Notes under the pieces: generated by a model
What the model was told of the DNA's origin: nothing
What the model saw: the letters and a program-made list of their open reading frames with translations, nothing else
Databases searched by the model: none
Program-made: the position numbers and the translations under genes
In this document: piece by piece, positions 56,098-64,000 of the stretch
Layout of the letters: each line of letters starts with the position of its first letter
Position numbering within the stretch: the stretch's first letter is position 1
Assembly (NCBI RefSeq): GCF_020618775.1
Contig: NZ_JAESVB010000002.1
Span: 1 to 64,000, forward strand
Origin: Acidisoma silvae
GTDB lineage: Bacteria > Pseudomonadota > Alphaproteobacteria > Acetobacterales > Acetobacteraceae
Direction: 5' to 3'
DNA length: 64,000 nucleotides

Positions 56098-58611
56098 CTA
56101 CTTTTTTGGCCAAGTCGGCACGTTCCACAGATCGGACGCATATTCCCGGATCGACCGGTCGGACGAGAAGAAGCCCATGCCGGCGGTATTCAGCACGGCC
56201 GAGCGACGCCAATCGCTCGGCCGACGCCAGGTTGCGGCGACATCACGCTGGCGCCGGTAATAGGCGTCGAAATCGGCGGCCACCATGAAATAGTCATGAT
56301 AGCGAATGGCCTCAATCAGCCCACGATAGCGGCCGGGGTCGTCCGGGCTGAAATTGCCGTTCTCGACCGCCGTCAGAACTTCCTGCAACACGTCCGATTT
56401 TGCGATGAAATCAGAAGAATCGATGGTCTGGCGGCGGCGGGCTTCCACCTCTTCTGCCGTCAGGCCGAAGATAAAGATATTATCGCTGCCAACTCTTTCA
56501 AGCATCTCGACATTCGCGCCGTCGAGCGTGCCGATGGTTAAAGCGCCATTGAGGGCGAATTTCATATTGCCGGTGCCCGACGCCTCCATGCCGGCCGTCG
56601 AAATCTGCTCGGACAGATCGGCCGCAGGGATGACGACTTCCGCCAGGCTGACATTGTAATTCGGCAGGAAGACGACCTTCAGCGCGTCACGCAGCGTCGG
56701 GTCGCTGTTGATGACGCGGGCCACGTCATGCGCCAGCTTGATGATGAGCTTGGCGCGGTGATAGCTGGGCGCGGCCTTGCCGGCGAAGATCTTCACGCGC
56801 GGCGCCCAATCCCGCATCGGCTGGGCGCGGATCGCGTTGTAAAGGGCGATCGTCTCCAGGATATTGAGCAGCTGGCGCTTATATTCGTGGATGCGCTTGA
56901 TCTGCACATCGAACAGCGCATGGGGGTTGAGGCGAACGCCGACGCGCTCCCGCACCAGCTTGGCCAGCGCCGCCTTATTGTCCTGCTTCACGGCGGCGAA
57001 CTTCTCCTGGAAGCTCGCGTCATCGGCGAAGGGCGCCAGCTTGGCGAAGAGCGTCTCGTCGTCCAGGATCTCCGGCCCCACGGCATCGACGACAAGCTGC
57101 GTCAGGCCCGGGTTGGACTGGTACAGCCAGCGGCGGAAGGTGATGCCGTTGGTCTTGTTGTTGATGCGGTCTGGATACATCGCATTGAAGTCGTGAAACA
57201 CCGTCTTGCGCATCAGGTCGGTATGCAGCGCGGAGACGCCATTGACCTTGTGTGAGCCAAGGAAGGCGACATTGCCCATGCGCACGCGGCGGCCATGGGT
57301 TTCATCGACCAGAGACAGGCTTGTCATCATCGCGACATCACCCGGGAAGCGCTGCTTCACCTCATCCAGGAACATGAGGTTGAGCAGATAGATGATCTGC
57401 ATATGGCGCGGCAGCAGCCGCTCCATCAGCGGAACCGGCCAGGTTTCCAGCGCTTCCGGCAGCAGCGTGTGGTTGGTGTAGCAGAAGGTCTCGCGCGTAA
57501 TGTCCCAAGCCTGTTGCCAAGGCACGTTATGATCATCGACCAGAATGCGCATGAGCTCGATGACCGCGATGGAAGGATGCGTGTCGTTAAGCTGGATGGC
57601 CGCCTTTTCGTGCAGCGTCTCGACCGTCTTGAAGGATTTCAGATGACGGCGCAGCAGATCCTGCAGGCTGGCGGCGGCGAAAAAATATTCCTGCCGCAGA
57701 CGCAGTTCCTGCCCGGCCGGCGTCTCGTCGCTGGGATAGAGAACCTGGGAGATCGATTCCGCCCGCGCCCGCTCGCTGAGCGCGCCGACATGGTCACCCT
57801 GGTTGAAGGCATCGAGACGGATAGGGTCTACCGCGCGGGCCGACCACAGGCGCAGCGCATTCACATGCCGCCCGCGCCATCCGACGATCGGGATGTCATA
57901 GGCGACCGCTTCCACGCGTTCGGCCGGATGCCAGACATGCTGGGTTTCGGAATCGCTGTCAGACACCATGGCGACTTCGCCGCCGAAGCCGATATTGTAG
58001 GAGATTTCCGGGCGTTCGAACTGCCAGGGATTGCCCAGTTCCAGCCAGTCTTCCGGGTATTCCTGCTGAAAGCCGTTCTTGACGATCTGGCGAAACAGGC
58101 CGCGCTCGTAACGGATGCCATAGCCGATGGCGGGAATGGCCAGGCTGGACATGCTTTCCAGATAGCAGGCGGCCAGACGGCCGAGGCCACCATTGCCCAG
58201 CGCCGCGTCAGGCTCGATCTGGCGGATGGCGTCGAAATCGACGCCGAGCTGATCCAGCGCGCCCTTGACCACGTCATTCAGGCCGAGATTGGCGAGATTG
58301 TCGCGCAGCAGGCGGCCGATGAGGAATTCCAGCGACATGTAATAGACGCGCTTGGCACCGTGCGTGTAGGTCGAATCGGTGCTGCGGTGCCAGCCGTCGA
58401 CCACGCGATCACGCACCGCCAGGGCGGTCGCAACATACCAATCCCGATTATTGGCGGCGATGCGGATCTTGCCGACCTGATAGTAGAGCTTCTGCTCGAT
58501 ACTGTCGCGCATGGCCGCGATCTCACGGGCCTGAATCTCGGCCGGGCTCTCATCGCTGTAATGCGCTTCGGTCACGGGAGCGGCGGTCGCGGCGTCATGG
58601 TCTAACGTCAC
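56098..58611 (-). CDS. glgP: Glycogen/starch/alpha-glucan phosphorylase
   Basis: It releases glucose 1-phosphate from glycogen chain ends with PLP as cofactor. The 837-residue protein has the PLP-lysine region EASGTGNMKFALNGALTIG, the domain TLDGANVEMLE, and HAKxIKRIHEYKRQLLN-like VQIKRIHEYKRQLLNI. ALGNGGLGRLAACYLESMSSL is the N-terminal glucan signature. It is the first gene of the leftward glg operon, which would place degradation and synthesis under one promoter. Confidence 0.95.
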   Translation of the reverse strand: MTLDHDAATAAPVTEAHYSDESPAEIQAREIAAMRDSIEQKLYYQVGKIRIAANNRDWYVATALAVRDRVVDGWHRSTDSTYTHGAKRVYYMSLEFLIGRLLRDNLANLGLNDVVKGALDQLGVDFDAIRQIEPDAALGNGGLGRLAACYLESMSSLAIPAIGYGIRYERGLFRQIVKNGFQQEYPEDWLELGNPWQFERPEISYNIGFGGEVAMVSDSDSETQHVWHPAERVEAVAYDIPIVGWRGRHVNALRLWSARAVDPIRLDAFNQGDHVGALSERARAESISQVLYPSDETPAGQELRLRQEYFFAAASLQDLLRRHLKSFKTVETLHEKAAIQLNDTHPSIAVIELMRILVDDHNVPWQQAWDITRETFCYTNHTLLPEALETWPVPLMERLLPRHMQIIYLLNLMFLDEVKQRFPGDVAMMTSLSLVDETHGRRVRMGNVAFLGSHKVNGVSALHTDLMRKTVFHDFNAMYPDRINNKTNGITFRRWLYQSNPGLTQLVVDAVGPEILDDETLFAKLAPFADDASFQEKFAAVKQDNKAALAKLVRERVGVRLNPHALFDVQIKRIHEYKRQLLNILETIALYNAIRAQPMRDWAPRVKIFAGKAAPSYHRAKLIIKLAHDVARVINSDPTLRDALKVVFLPNYNVSLAEVVIPAADLSEQISTAGMEASGTGNMKFALNGALTIGTLDGANVEMLERVGSDNIFIFGLTAEEVEARRRQTIDSSDFIAKSDVLQEVLTAVENGNFSPDDPGRYRGLIEAIRYHDYFMVAADFDAYYRRQRDVAATWRRPSDWRRSAVLNTAGMGFFSSDRSIREYASDLWNVPTWPKK

Positions 58612-58972
58612 CAGGGTCTCTCCTCAATTCTGCGGCCTTGGGGCCGTTTCAGGTCAGTTACTGGCCTGCCGTCGGCCCAGGGTAGTCAGGATGGACGGGG
58701 CTTCCTGCCACAACTTGCGCAGGATCGCGGACGAAGGAAAGGGGCATTCCGCGGTTGCAGCATGACGAACTGGCGTCGGTCCCGACGCCGGGCAGAGACT
58801 ATTCGAGCCCCCTCGTTCACGGAACAGGAAGTTTGGCGAAATTGTGTCTGGCCGAACCCGGGACCGTCCCTATCTAGCCAATCGATGGGGAGCATCGCGC
58901 CTCGCCACGCGCCTGCCCAAACCGTTCCGCATCGATTTCCCCTGTGACCCGCAATAGCACGAGACGCGACCC
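58612..58972. other. Divergent promoter region between glgP and treY
   Basis: This 361-base gap holds no convincing gene. A hairpin GGCCTTGGGGCC-like segment lies near 58635. I could not resolve sigma70 hexamers for either side with confidence. It is the likely control point for both the leftward glg operon and rightward treY. One small antisense-like frame was not convincing. Confidence 0.5.
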
Positions 58973-61534
58973 ATGGCTGTTTCCCTGGCGGCAACTTACC
59001 GGCTGCAATTCCACAAGGATTTCACCTTTGCCGATGCCGTGGTGCAACTCCCCTATCTGAAGGCCTTGGGCGTAAGCCATATTTACGCCTCCCCCATTCT
59101 GATGTCCCGCCCCGGTTCGACCCACGGCTATGACGGCATCGACCCCAGCCGGATCGACCCCGAACTGGGCGGCGAGGACGGCTTTGCGGCGCTGGCCGAC
59201 GCCGCAAAAGCGGCCGGTCTGGGCATCATCCTCGATATCGTGCCCAATCATCTGGCGGTCGACAGCCTCAACCCGCTCTGGATGGACGCGCTGGAATTCG
59301 GCGCGGAAGGCCCGGCCGGACATCTTTTCGACATCGCCTGGGATCGGGGACAGGTCATCATTCCGGCTTTGGGCAAGACCCAGGCGGCGGCGATCGCGGA
59401 TGGCGAGATTGCGCTGGCAGCGGATTGGGACTCAGGCCGTCTGCTGGCGCGCTATTTCGACAATAGCTGGCCGCTGCGGCCTGAAACGGTGGCGGCTGCC
59501 TTGCAGATTGCGGCAGCGCTGGACGAAGGCACGCTGGCCGGTCTTTCCTCGCGCTTCCTGCGGCTTGAGAACGAGCGCAAGCGCGATACCGACGCCGTGG
59601 CCGAGGCACGTCATGAACTGTCGACCCTGACGCCCGCGCATCGTGCGCTGGTGGAGGCGGCGCTGGCGCGCATGGATATCGCGGCGGTGCTGCATCGCCA
59701 GCATTGGCGGCTGACGCATTGGCGGACGGAAAGCGACAGCCTGACCTATCGGCGATTTTTCAACATTACCGGGCTGATCGGCGTGCGCGTGGAAGACCCG
59801 GCGGTTTTCGACCTTATCCATGCCCTGCCGCTGCGCCTGCTGCGGGCCGGTCAGGTGGACGGCCTGCGCGTCGATCATGTCGATGGACTGGCTGACCCCA
59901 CCGGCTATTGCATCAGGCTGCGCCAGGAAGCCGGGCCGGACGCCATTCTTTTCGTCGAAAAGATACTGGGCGAGCATGAGGCGCTGCGCGATTGGCCCAT
60001 CACCGGCACGACGGGCTATGAGCGGCTGAACGATATCCAGGGCCTCTTCGTCAATCCGGAAGGTTTTCAGACGCTGGACGGCTATCTCGTGCGCCAGAGG
60101 CTGCTGGCCGCTGACCGTGAGGAGCGGCTGGCTTCCGCCAAATCCTTCATGCTGCGGACGAGTTTTCTGGGCGAGGTGGAAACGCTGACGCAACTGGCCC
60201 ATGGCATCACCCGCAGCACGCCGCATAGCGCCGAATTTGGGCTCGGCACGCTGCGCGAAGCGGTGATCGCGCTTCTGGTGCGCTTTCCGGTCTATCGCGG
60301 CTATGGCGCCGATACGGCATCCGACCCGGCGGACGCGACCCTATGGCAGACCACGCTGGCCGGGGTCGAGGCGCATGACAATCCCTGGACCTTCGACGCG
60401 GCTGGCGCGCTGGTCCGGTTGCTGAGCGGGACGGAGCCGGGTTCGCCCGGCGAGGCATTCATGCGGCGCTTTCAGCAGCTCAGCGGACCGGCCATGGCTA
60501 AGGGTCTGGAGGATACCGAGTTCTATCGCAGCGTCGCATTGACGGCGGTGAACGAGGTCGGCGGCGATATCGCCCAGCCTTGGCGGAATGCGGCCGATGT
60601 CCATGCGATCTATGCGGCGCGGGCCAAAGCCAGCGCGCGGGATCTGATTCCGCTCGCGACCCATGACACCAAGCGGGGGCCTGAGACGCGCGCCCGTATC
60701 GCGGCCTTGTCCGAGGACGCCGCCGGCTGGATCACGCGGTTCGAAGCCTGGCACGCCTTGAACAAGGTGCTGCGTTCGGACGTGAATGGCCGCGAGGCGC
60801 CGGATTTGATCGACGAATGGCTGATCTATCAGACGCTGGTTGGCACCTGGCCGATTTCCGAGGACCGTCTGGCCGAATATCTGACCAAGGCGATGCGGGA
60901 AGCGAAACGGCATACCTTCTGGGACAATCCCAACGAGGCCTATGAGAGCGCGGTGCAATCCTTCGCTGCTGCCTTGCTGAAAGACGACAGGGCCGCCGGA
61001 TTTCGCACCGGCCTGACGCAGCTTGTGGGTGAGATCGAAGGCCGCGCGCGCCTGACCGGGCTGGCCATGACGGTGCTGCAACTGACCTTGCCCGGCACGC
61101 CTGACCTGTATCAGGGCACCGAGTTCTGGGATTTCAGCCTTGTTGACCCGGACAATCGCCGGCCGGTGGATTACGCGGCGCGAGCTGGGGCGCTGGAGTC
61201 CGCCAGCCTGCCGCGCCTGCCGGCCGACAAGCAGGGCGCCACCAAGCTGTTTGTCACGCATCGGCTGCTCGCCTTGCGTCAGGCGCGGCCGACGCTTTTC
61301 GCGCACGGCGATTATACCGGCCTGGATCTGCCGCAACCCTGGTTCGGTTTCCGCCGCGACCATGCGGACGGAAGCCTGCTGGTGATAGTGCCGCAAGGCG
61401 CCGTGACAGCGGAGCGGCCGGGCGACCTACCGCCGCCGCCGAACGGCCAAAGCTGGCAGCCGGTACTGGGCGCGATAGACGGCGCGGCCGGGCTGGACCC
61501 GGCCTTGCCCCTCATCGTCTTGGTCAGCGCCTAA
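58973..61534 (+). CDS. treY: Malto-oligosyltrehalose synthase
   Basis: It converts the reducing end of maltodextrins into an alpha,alpha-1,1 trehalosyl unit. The 853-residue GH13_26 enzyme starts AVSLAATYRLQFHKDFTFADA and has GLGIILDIVPNHLAVDS, nucleophile Asp in DGLRVDHVDGLADP, acid Glu in FVEKILGEHE and HD in LATHDTKRGPETR. LPGTPDLYQGTEFWDFSLVDPDNRR closes the catalytic part. treZ, its usual partner that frees trehalose, is not in the window, and GlgX (TreX-like) is fused to MalQ across the divergent promoter. Trehalose may be made from glycogen here if treZ lies elsewhere. Confidence 0.95.
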   Translation: MAVSLAATYRLQFHKDFTFADAVVQLPYLKALGVSHIYASPILMSRPGSTHGYDGIDPSRIDPELGGEDGFAALADAAKAAGLGIILDIVPNHLAVDSLNPLWMDALEFGAEGPAGHLFDIAWDRGQVIIPALGKTQAAAIADGEIALAADWDSGRLLARYFDNSWPLRPETVAAALQIAAALDEGTLAGLSSRFLRLENERKRDTDAVAEARHELSTLTPAHRALVEAALARMDIAAVLHRQHWRLTHWRTESDSLTYRRFFNITGLIGVRVEDPAVFDLIHALPLRLLRAGQVDGLRVDHVDGLADPTGYCIRLRQEAGPDAILFVEKILGEHEALRDWPITGTTGYERLNDIQGLFVNPEGFQTLDGYLVRQRLLAADREERLASAKSFMLRTSFLGEVETLTQLAHGITRSTPHSAEFGLGTLREAVIALLVRFPVYRGYGADTASDPADATLWQTTLAGVEAHDNPWTFDAAGALVRLLSGTEPGSPGEAFMRRFQQLSGPAMAKGLEDTEFYRSVALTAVNEVGGDIAQPWRNAADVHAIYAARAKASARDLIPLATHDTKRGPETRARIAALSEDAAGWITRFEAWHALNKVLRSDVNGREAPDLIDEWLIYQTLVGTWPISEDRLAEYLTKAMREAKRHTFWDNPNEAYESAVQSFAAALLKDDRAAGFRTGLTQLVGEIEGRARLTGLAMTVLQLTLPGTPDLYQGTEFWDFSLVDPDNRRPVDYAARAGALESASLPRLPADKQGATKLFVTHRLLALRQARPTLFAHGDYTGLDLPQPWFGFRRDHADGSLLVIVPQGAVTAERPGDLPPPPNGQSWQPVLGAIDGAAGLDPALPLIVLVSA

Positions 61535-61623
61535 ACAGCCGCAATGGTGGAAGGAGTTGCCTTCGGCATTGCAGCATAGGCAACATCGCTGTCATTGCAG
61601 GTTGCGATCGCCGGAGACCGCCG

Positions 61624-63111
61624 ATGACTTTGACCGAACTGGAAGCCCGGGTCCGGGCCGATCTTGCCTGCCTGGACTATCCCGCGAAGCCCTGGCTGGC
61701 GCCGCAAAGCCAGAACGGCCAAGCGGTGCTGGATGTGCTGATCATCGGCGCGGGCCAAGGCGGACTGGCGACGGCCTTCGGTCTGATGCGGGAAAAGATC
61801 GGCAATATCCTGATCGTGGATCAGGCGCCGCGCGGCGGCGAAGGCGTCTGGACCAGTTTCGCGCGCATGGTGACGCTGCGCACGCCCAAGCACGTCTCCG
61901 GTCCCGATCTCGGCATCGGCAGCCTGACGCCGCGCGCCTGGTACGAAGCCAGCTTCGGCCTTGCCCGCTGGGAGGGTTTAGGCAAAATCCCCCGCGACGT
62001 GTGGCAGGCCTATCTGGACTGGTATCGCGATATCCTGCACCTGCCGGTGCGCAACGACACCGGCATCACCGGCATTACGGAACAAGGCAGTTTGCTGGCC
62101 GCCACGACCGACAAGGGCGAGGTTCTGCTGGCCCGCAAGATCGTGCTGGCGACCGGCATTGCCGGCAGCGGCGCCTGGCTGATCCCGGATTTCATTGAAA
62201 AGAACCTGCCGCGCGCACGCTACGGTCATACGTCGGAGCCGATCGACTTCGCCGCCCTTGCCGGCAAGCGTGTCGGCGTGCTGGGGGCCGGCGCATCCGC
62301 CTTCGACAATGCCGCGACCGCACTGGAAGCGGGCGCCAGCCGTGTGCAGTTGTGCGTCCGCCGCCGGCTGCTGCCGCGCGTGAACCCCTATCGCTGGATG
62401 GAACAGGCTGGCTTCCTCAGCCAATTCGCGGAACTGCCGGACCTGCTGCGCTGGCGCTTCATGCGGCATATCTTCACCATGAACCAGCCGCCGCCGCCCG
62501 ATACCGTGGCGCGCTGCGCGGCCTTTCCGCAATTCTCGGCCCATCCCGGCACGCCCTGGCTGGACGCGCGGATGGAGGGTGAGGACATCCGTATCCGGGT
62601 GCCGGGGGGCGAGCTTGCCTTCGACTTCGTCATCATCGGCGCGGGCTTCATCATCGACGCGTCCCGCCGTCCTGAACTGGCCCATTTCGCCCCGGCCATC
62701 GCTACCTGGGCCGATCACTTCACCCCACCCGAGGGCGAGGAAGACCCGGTTCTGGCCAGCTACCCCTATCTCAGCCGCAGCTTCGCCTTCACCGAACGGC
62801 TGACCGGCCAGGCGCCGGCCTTGGCCAATCTTCACAACTTCACCTTCGGCGCCATGCCCAGCATGGGCCTGTCGGGTGCCTCCATCAGCGGGCTGAAATT
62901 CGGCGTCCGCCGGCTGGTGAATGCCATCTGCCGGGATTTCTATCTGGAAGACGCGGAAGCCAGCTATCGCAGCCTGCTCGACTATCAGGAGCCGGAACTA
63001 ACAGCCCTGTCCTGGCCGGACGGCGGGATTGGGGAAGCCCTGTTGCCGATGCCTCTGCCCAATGACCGGACCAACCCTCATCAGAACGACAGATTGAACA
63101 AAACGCTTTGA
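61624..63111 (+). CDS. FAD/NAD(P)-binding flavoprotein, monooxygenase-like
   Basis: The 495-residue protein has an FAD-binding Rossmann motif VLDVLIIGAGQGGLATAFG and a second, NADP-type motif RVGVLGAGASAFDNAATALEAGA. The RTPKHVSGPDLGIG and PRDVWQAYLDWYRDILHLPV region between them resembles flavin-containing and Baeyer-Villiger-type monooxygenases, but the BVMO fingerprint FxGxxxHxxxW is not evident. Annotated relatives are often called NAD(P)-binding SidA/lucD-like or oxidoreductases. Substrate unknown. It lies 89 nt after treY but is probably unrelated. Confidence 0.8.
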   Translation: MTLTELEARVRADLACLDYPAKPWLAPQSQNGQAVLDVLIIGAGQGGLATAFGLMREKIGNILIVDQAPRGGEGVWTSFARMVTLRTPKHVSGPDLGIGSLTPRAWYEASFGLARWEGLGKIPRDVWQAYLDWYRDILHLPVRNDTGITGITEQGSLLAATTDKGEVLLARKIVLATGIAGSGAWLIPDFIEKNLPRARYGHTSEPIDFAALAGKRVGVLGAGASAFDNAATALEAGASRVQLCVRRRLLPRVNPYRWMEQAGFLSQFAELPDLLRWRFMRHIFTMNQPPPPDTVARCAAFPQFSAHPGTPWLDARMEGEDIRIRVPGGELAFDFVIIGAGFIIDASRRPELAHFAPAIATWADHFTPPEGEEDPVLASYPYLSRSFAFTERLTGQAPALANLHNFTFGAMPSMGLSGASISGLKFGVRRLVNAICRDFYLEDAEASYRSLLDYQEPELTALSWPDGGIGEALLPMPLPNDRTNPHQNDRLNKTL

Positions 63112-63277
63112 GCTGCCACAATTGTGCGCGGCCTTCGATGGCTTGACCTTAGATGCGGCAATATCGCAAGAGCTAGGCCCAGTGACTGAAGCGGCCTGCC
63201 GGGCATCAGGGTCCAAGAGCTAGGACCGGGGGATCAACTCTCCGGCGAATGACTAAGCCATTAGTAAAGAATGTGGA
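63112..63277. promoter_or_regulatory. Intergenic region with CACAATTGTG palindrome before a SorC regulator
   Basis: This 166-base gap contains the perfect 10-bp palindrome CACAATTGTG (63117-63126), six bases after the flavoprotein stop. It could be an operator for the SorC-type regulator downstream, but its distance from the start (150 bp) makes that speculative. No clear terminator was seen. Confidence 0.3.
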
Positions 63278-64000
63278 ATGAAGAGCGACACCAGGAAAGC
63301 AGCCCCGCTATCCATCAATATCGCGCATGAATCGGACGATGCGCTGATCGTCCGAACGGCTTGGCTCTATTATATGGCCGGGCTGAACCAGGAAGAGACG
63401 GCGACGAAGCTGGGCCTGCACCGCACCCGCGTGAACCGGCTTCTGGCCGAGGCGCGCGAACGGGGTCTGGTGACGATCACCATTCAGCATGAAAGCGCGC
63501 AGGAACTGGCGACCGAGCAGGAAATCGCCCAGTTCTATGGGCTGGATTTCTGCCTTGCGACACCGCTGATCGGCTTCGAGGATGTCGCCGGCAATCCGGC
63601 TCTGCTGGAGGCCCAGGGGCTGATCGCCCGCCGGGCCGTGGGCAGCGCCGGCGCCAATTTTCTGCGCGGCAAGCTGGCCCAGGGGCCGATTACCGTGGGC
63701 ATCAGCTGGGGCCGCACGCTGGAACAGGTGGCGCTGCATCTATCCGGCGTCCGCAACCCGGAAGCGCGCTTCGTCTCGCTGATGGGCTCGCTGACCCGCA
63801 ATTCAGCCTCCAACCCCTTCGAAGTGGTGCAGGCGCTGGCGGCGCGCACGGGCGGCGAAGGCCATTTCATACCGGTGCCCTTCATCGCCGATTCCAAGGC
63901 CGACCGGGACGTTCTGGCCTCCCAGCGCAGCGTCGTGGAAGCGATCGCATTGGCCGAGAATGCCGATCTCTACATCGTCAGCCTGGGCGCGCTGTCGGAA
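63278..64000 (+). CDS. SorC-family sugar-binding transcriptional regulator (partial, runs off right edge)
   Basis: The first 241 codons are present and open to the window edge. An N-terminal helix-turn-helix (TAWLYYMAGLNQEETATKLG, then HRTRVNRLLAEARERGLV) precedes the sugar-phosphate-binding domain of the SorC/DeoR group (ITVGISWGRTLEQVALHL, then FIPVPFIADSKADRDVL and IVSLGAL). Such regulators control sugar or polyol uptake operons and bind phosphorylated sugars. The start ATG gives KSDTRKAAPLSIN; there is no strong ribosome binding site. Its target operon probably lies to the right, beyond the window. Confidence 0.85.
   Translation, partial: MKSDTRKAAPLSINIAHESDDALIVRTAWLYYMAGLNQEETATKLGLHRTRVNRLLAEARERGLVTITIQHESAQELATEQEIAQFYGLDFCLATPLIGFEDVAGNPALLEAQGLIARRAVGSAGANFLRGKLAQGPITVGISWGRTLEQVALHLSGVRNPEARFVSLMGSLTRNSASNPFEVVQALAARTGGEGHFIPVPFIADSKADRDVLASQRSVVEAIALAENADLYIVSLGALSE

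Noticed and set aside
57295-58605. 436-codon open frame opposite glgP, and several 250-400 codon frames opposite glgX-malQ, glgA and pyrG
   Set aside because: All are complementary to strongly supported genes and show no family motif.

Overview
The window is 64 kb of GC-rich, densely coding chromosome from an alphaproteobacterium. I infer the Acetobacteraceae/Rhodospirillales side of the class from the neighbourhoods secG-pyrG-kdsA, purC-purS, and rpoZ-rsh-acpS, from a one-cysteine DksA and from overall gene style; 16S or other marker data are not in the window. There are no rRNA or tRNA genes, no CRISPR array, no intact insertion sequence, and no replication or transfer genes.

Layout. 0-4.7 kb is accessory: a small protein with two NPDV-type repeats, an intact TibC/Aah-type O-heptosyltransferase, and a second copy interrupted by an in-frame TAA, followed by 760 bp of structured non-coding DNA. 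4.7-12.7 kb is metabolism: an AEC transporter, two divergent citrate synthase paralogues (one with an N-terminal DNA-binding domain), a glycine-betaine demethylase operon (gbdR-gbcA-gbcB) and a transglutaminase-like protein. 12.8-30.9 kb is core: trpE, ppiD, tpiA, purC-purS, purQ-purL, bolA, grxD, a GT2, a PfkB kinase, dksA, secG, pyrG, kdsA, then a VOC protein, an amidase and a SIMPL protein. An antisense toxin-antitoxin pair sits between purS and purQ, and a second ParD/ParE-like pair at 30.9-31.5 kb has a toxin without a recognisable start codon.

31.5-42.3 kb is catabolic and accessory: a benzoylformate-decarboxylase-like ThDP enzyme, an FAD monooxygenase, a four-gene AraC-MFS-acetylxylan esterase-esterase operon, a DUF1203 protein, and an Old Yellow Enzyme/NTF2/LysR group that looks poorer in GC. 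42.3-46.1 kb is the stringent-response and housekeeping group rpoZ-rsh-acpS with folK. A type 5 uracil-DNA glycosylase and an LpxR-like lipid A deacylase follow.

48-61.5 kb is a glycogen/maltodextrin locus: glgP, glgB, glgA and a giant GlgX-MalQ fusion in one leftward operon, with treY divergent from it. glgC and treZ are not in the window. The window closes with a flavoprotein and the first 241 codons of a SorC-family regulator.

The strongest points for follow-up are the GlgX-MalQ fusion, the toxin-antitoxin insertion in the purine operon with a shared GTAGCA motif near purQ, the ParE reading frame without a start codon, the Asp-to-Glu citrate synthase paired with an HTH-citrate synthase, and the stop-split heptosyltransferase. 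I did not find a multi-gene system I could call wholly new.
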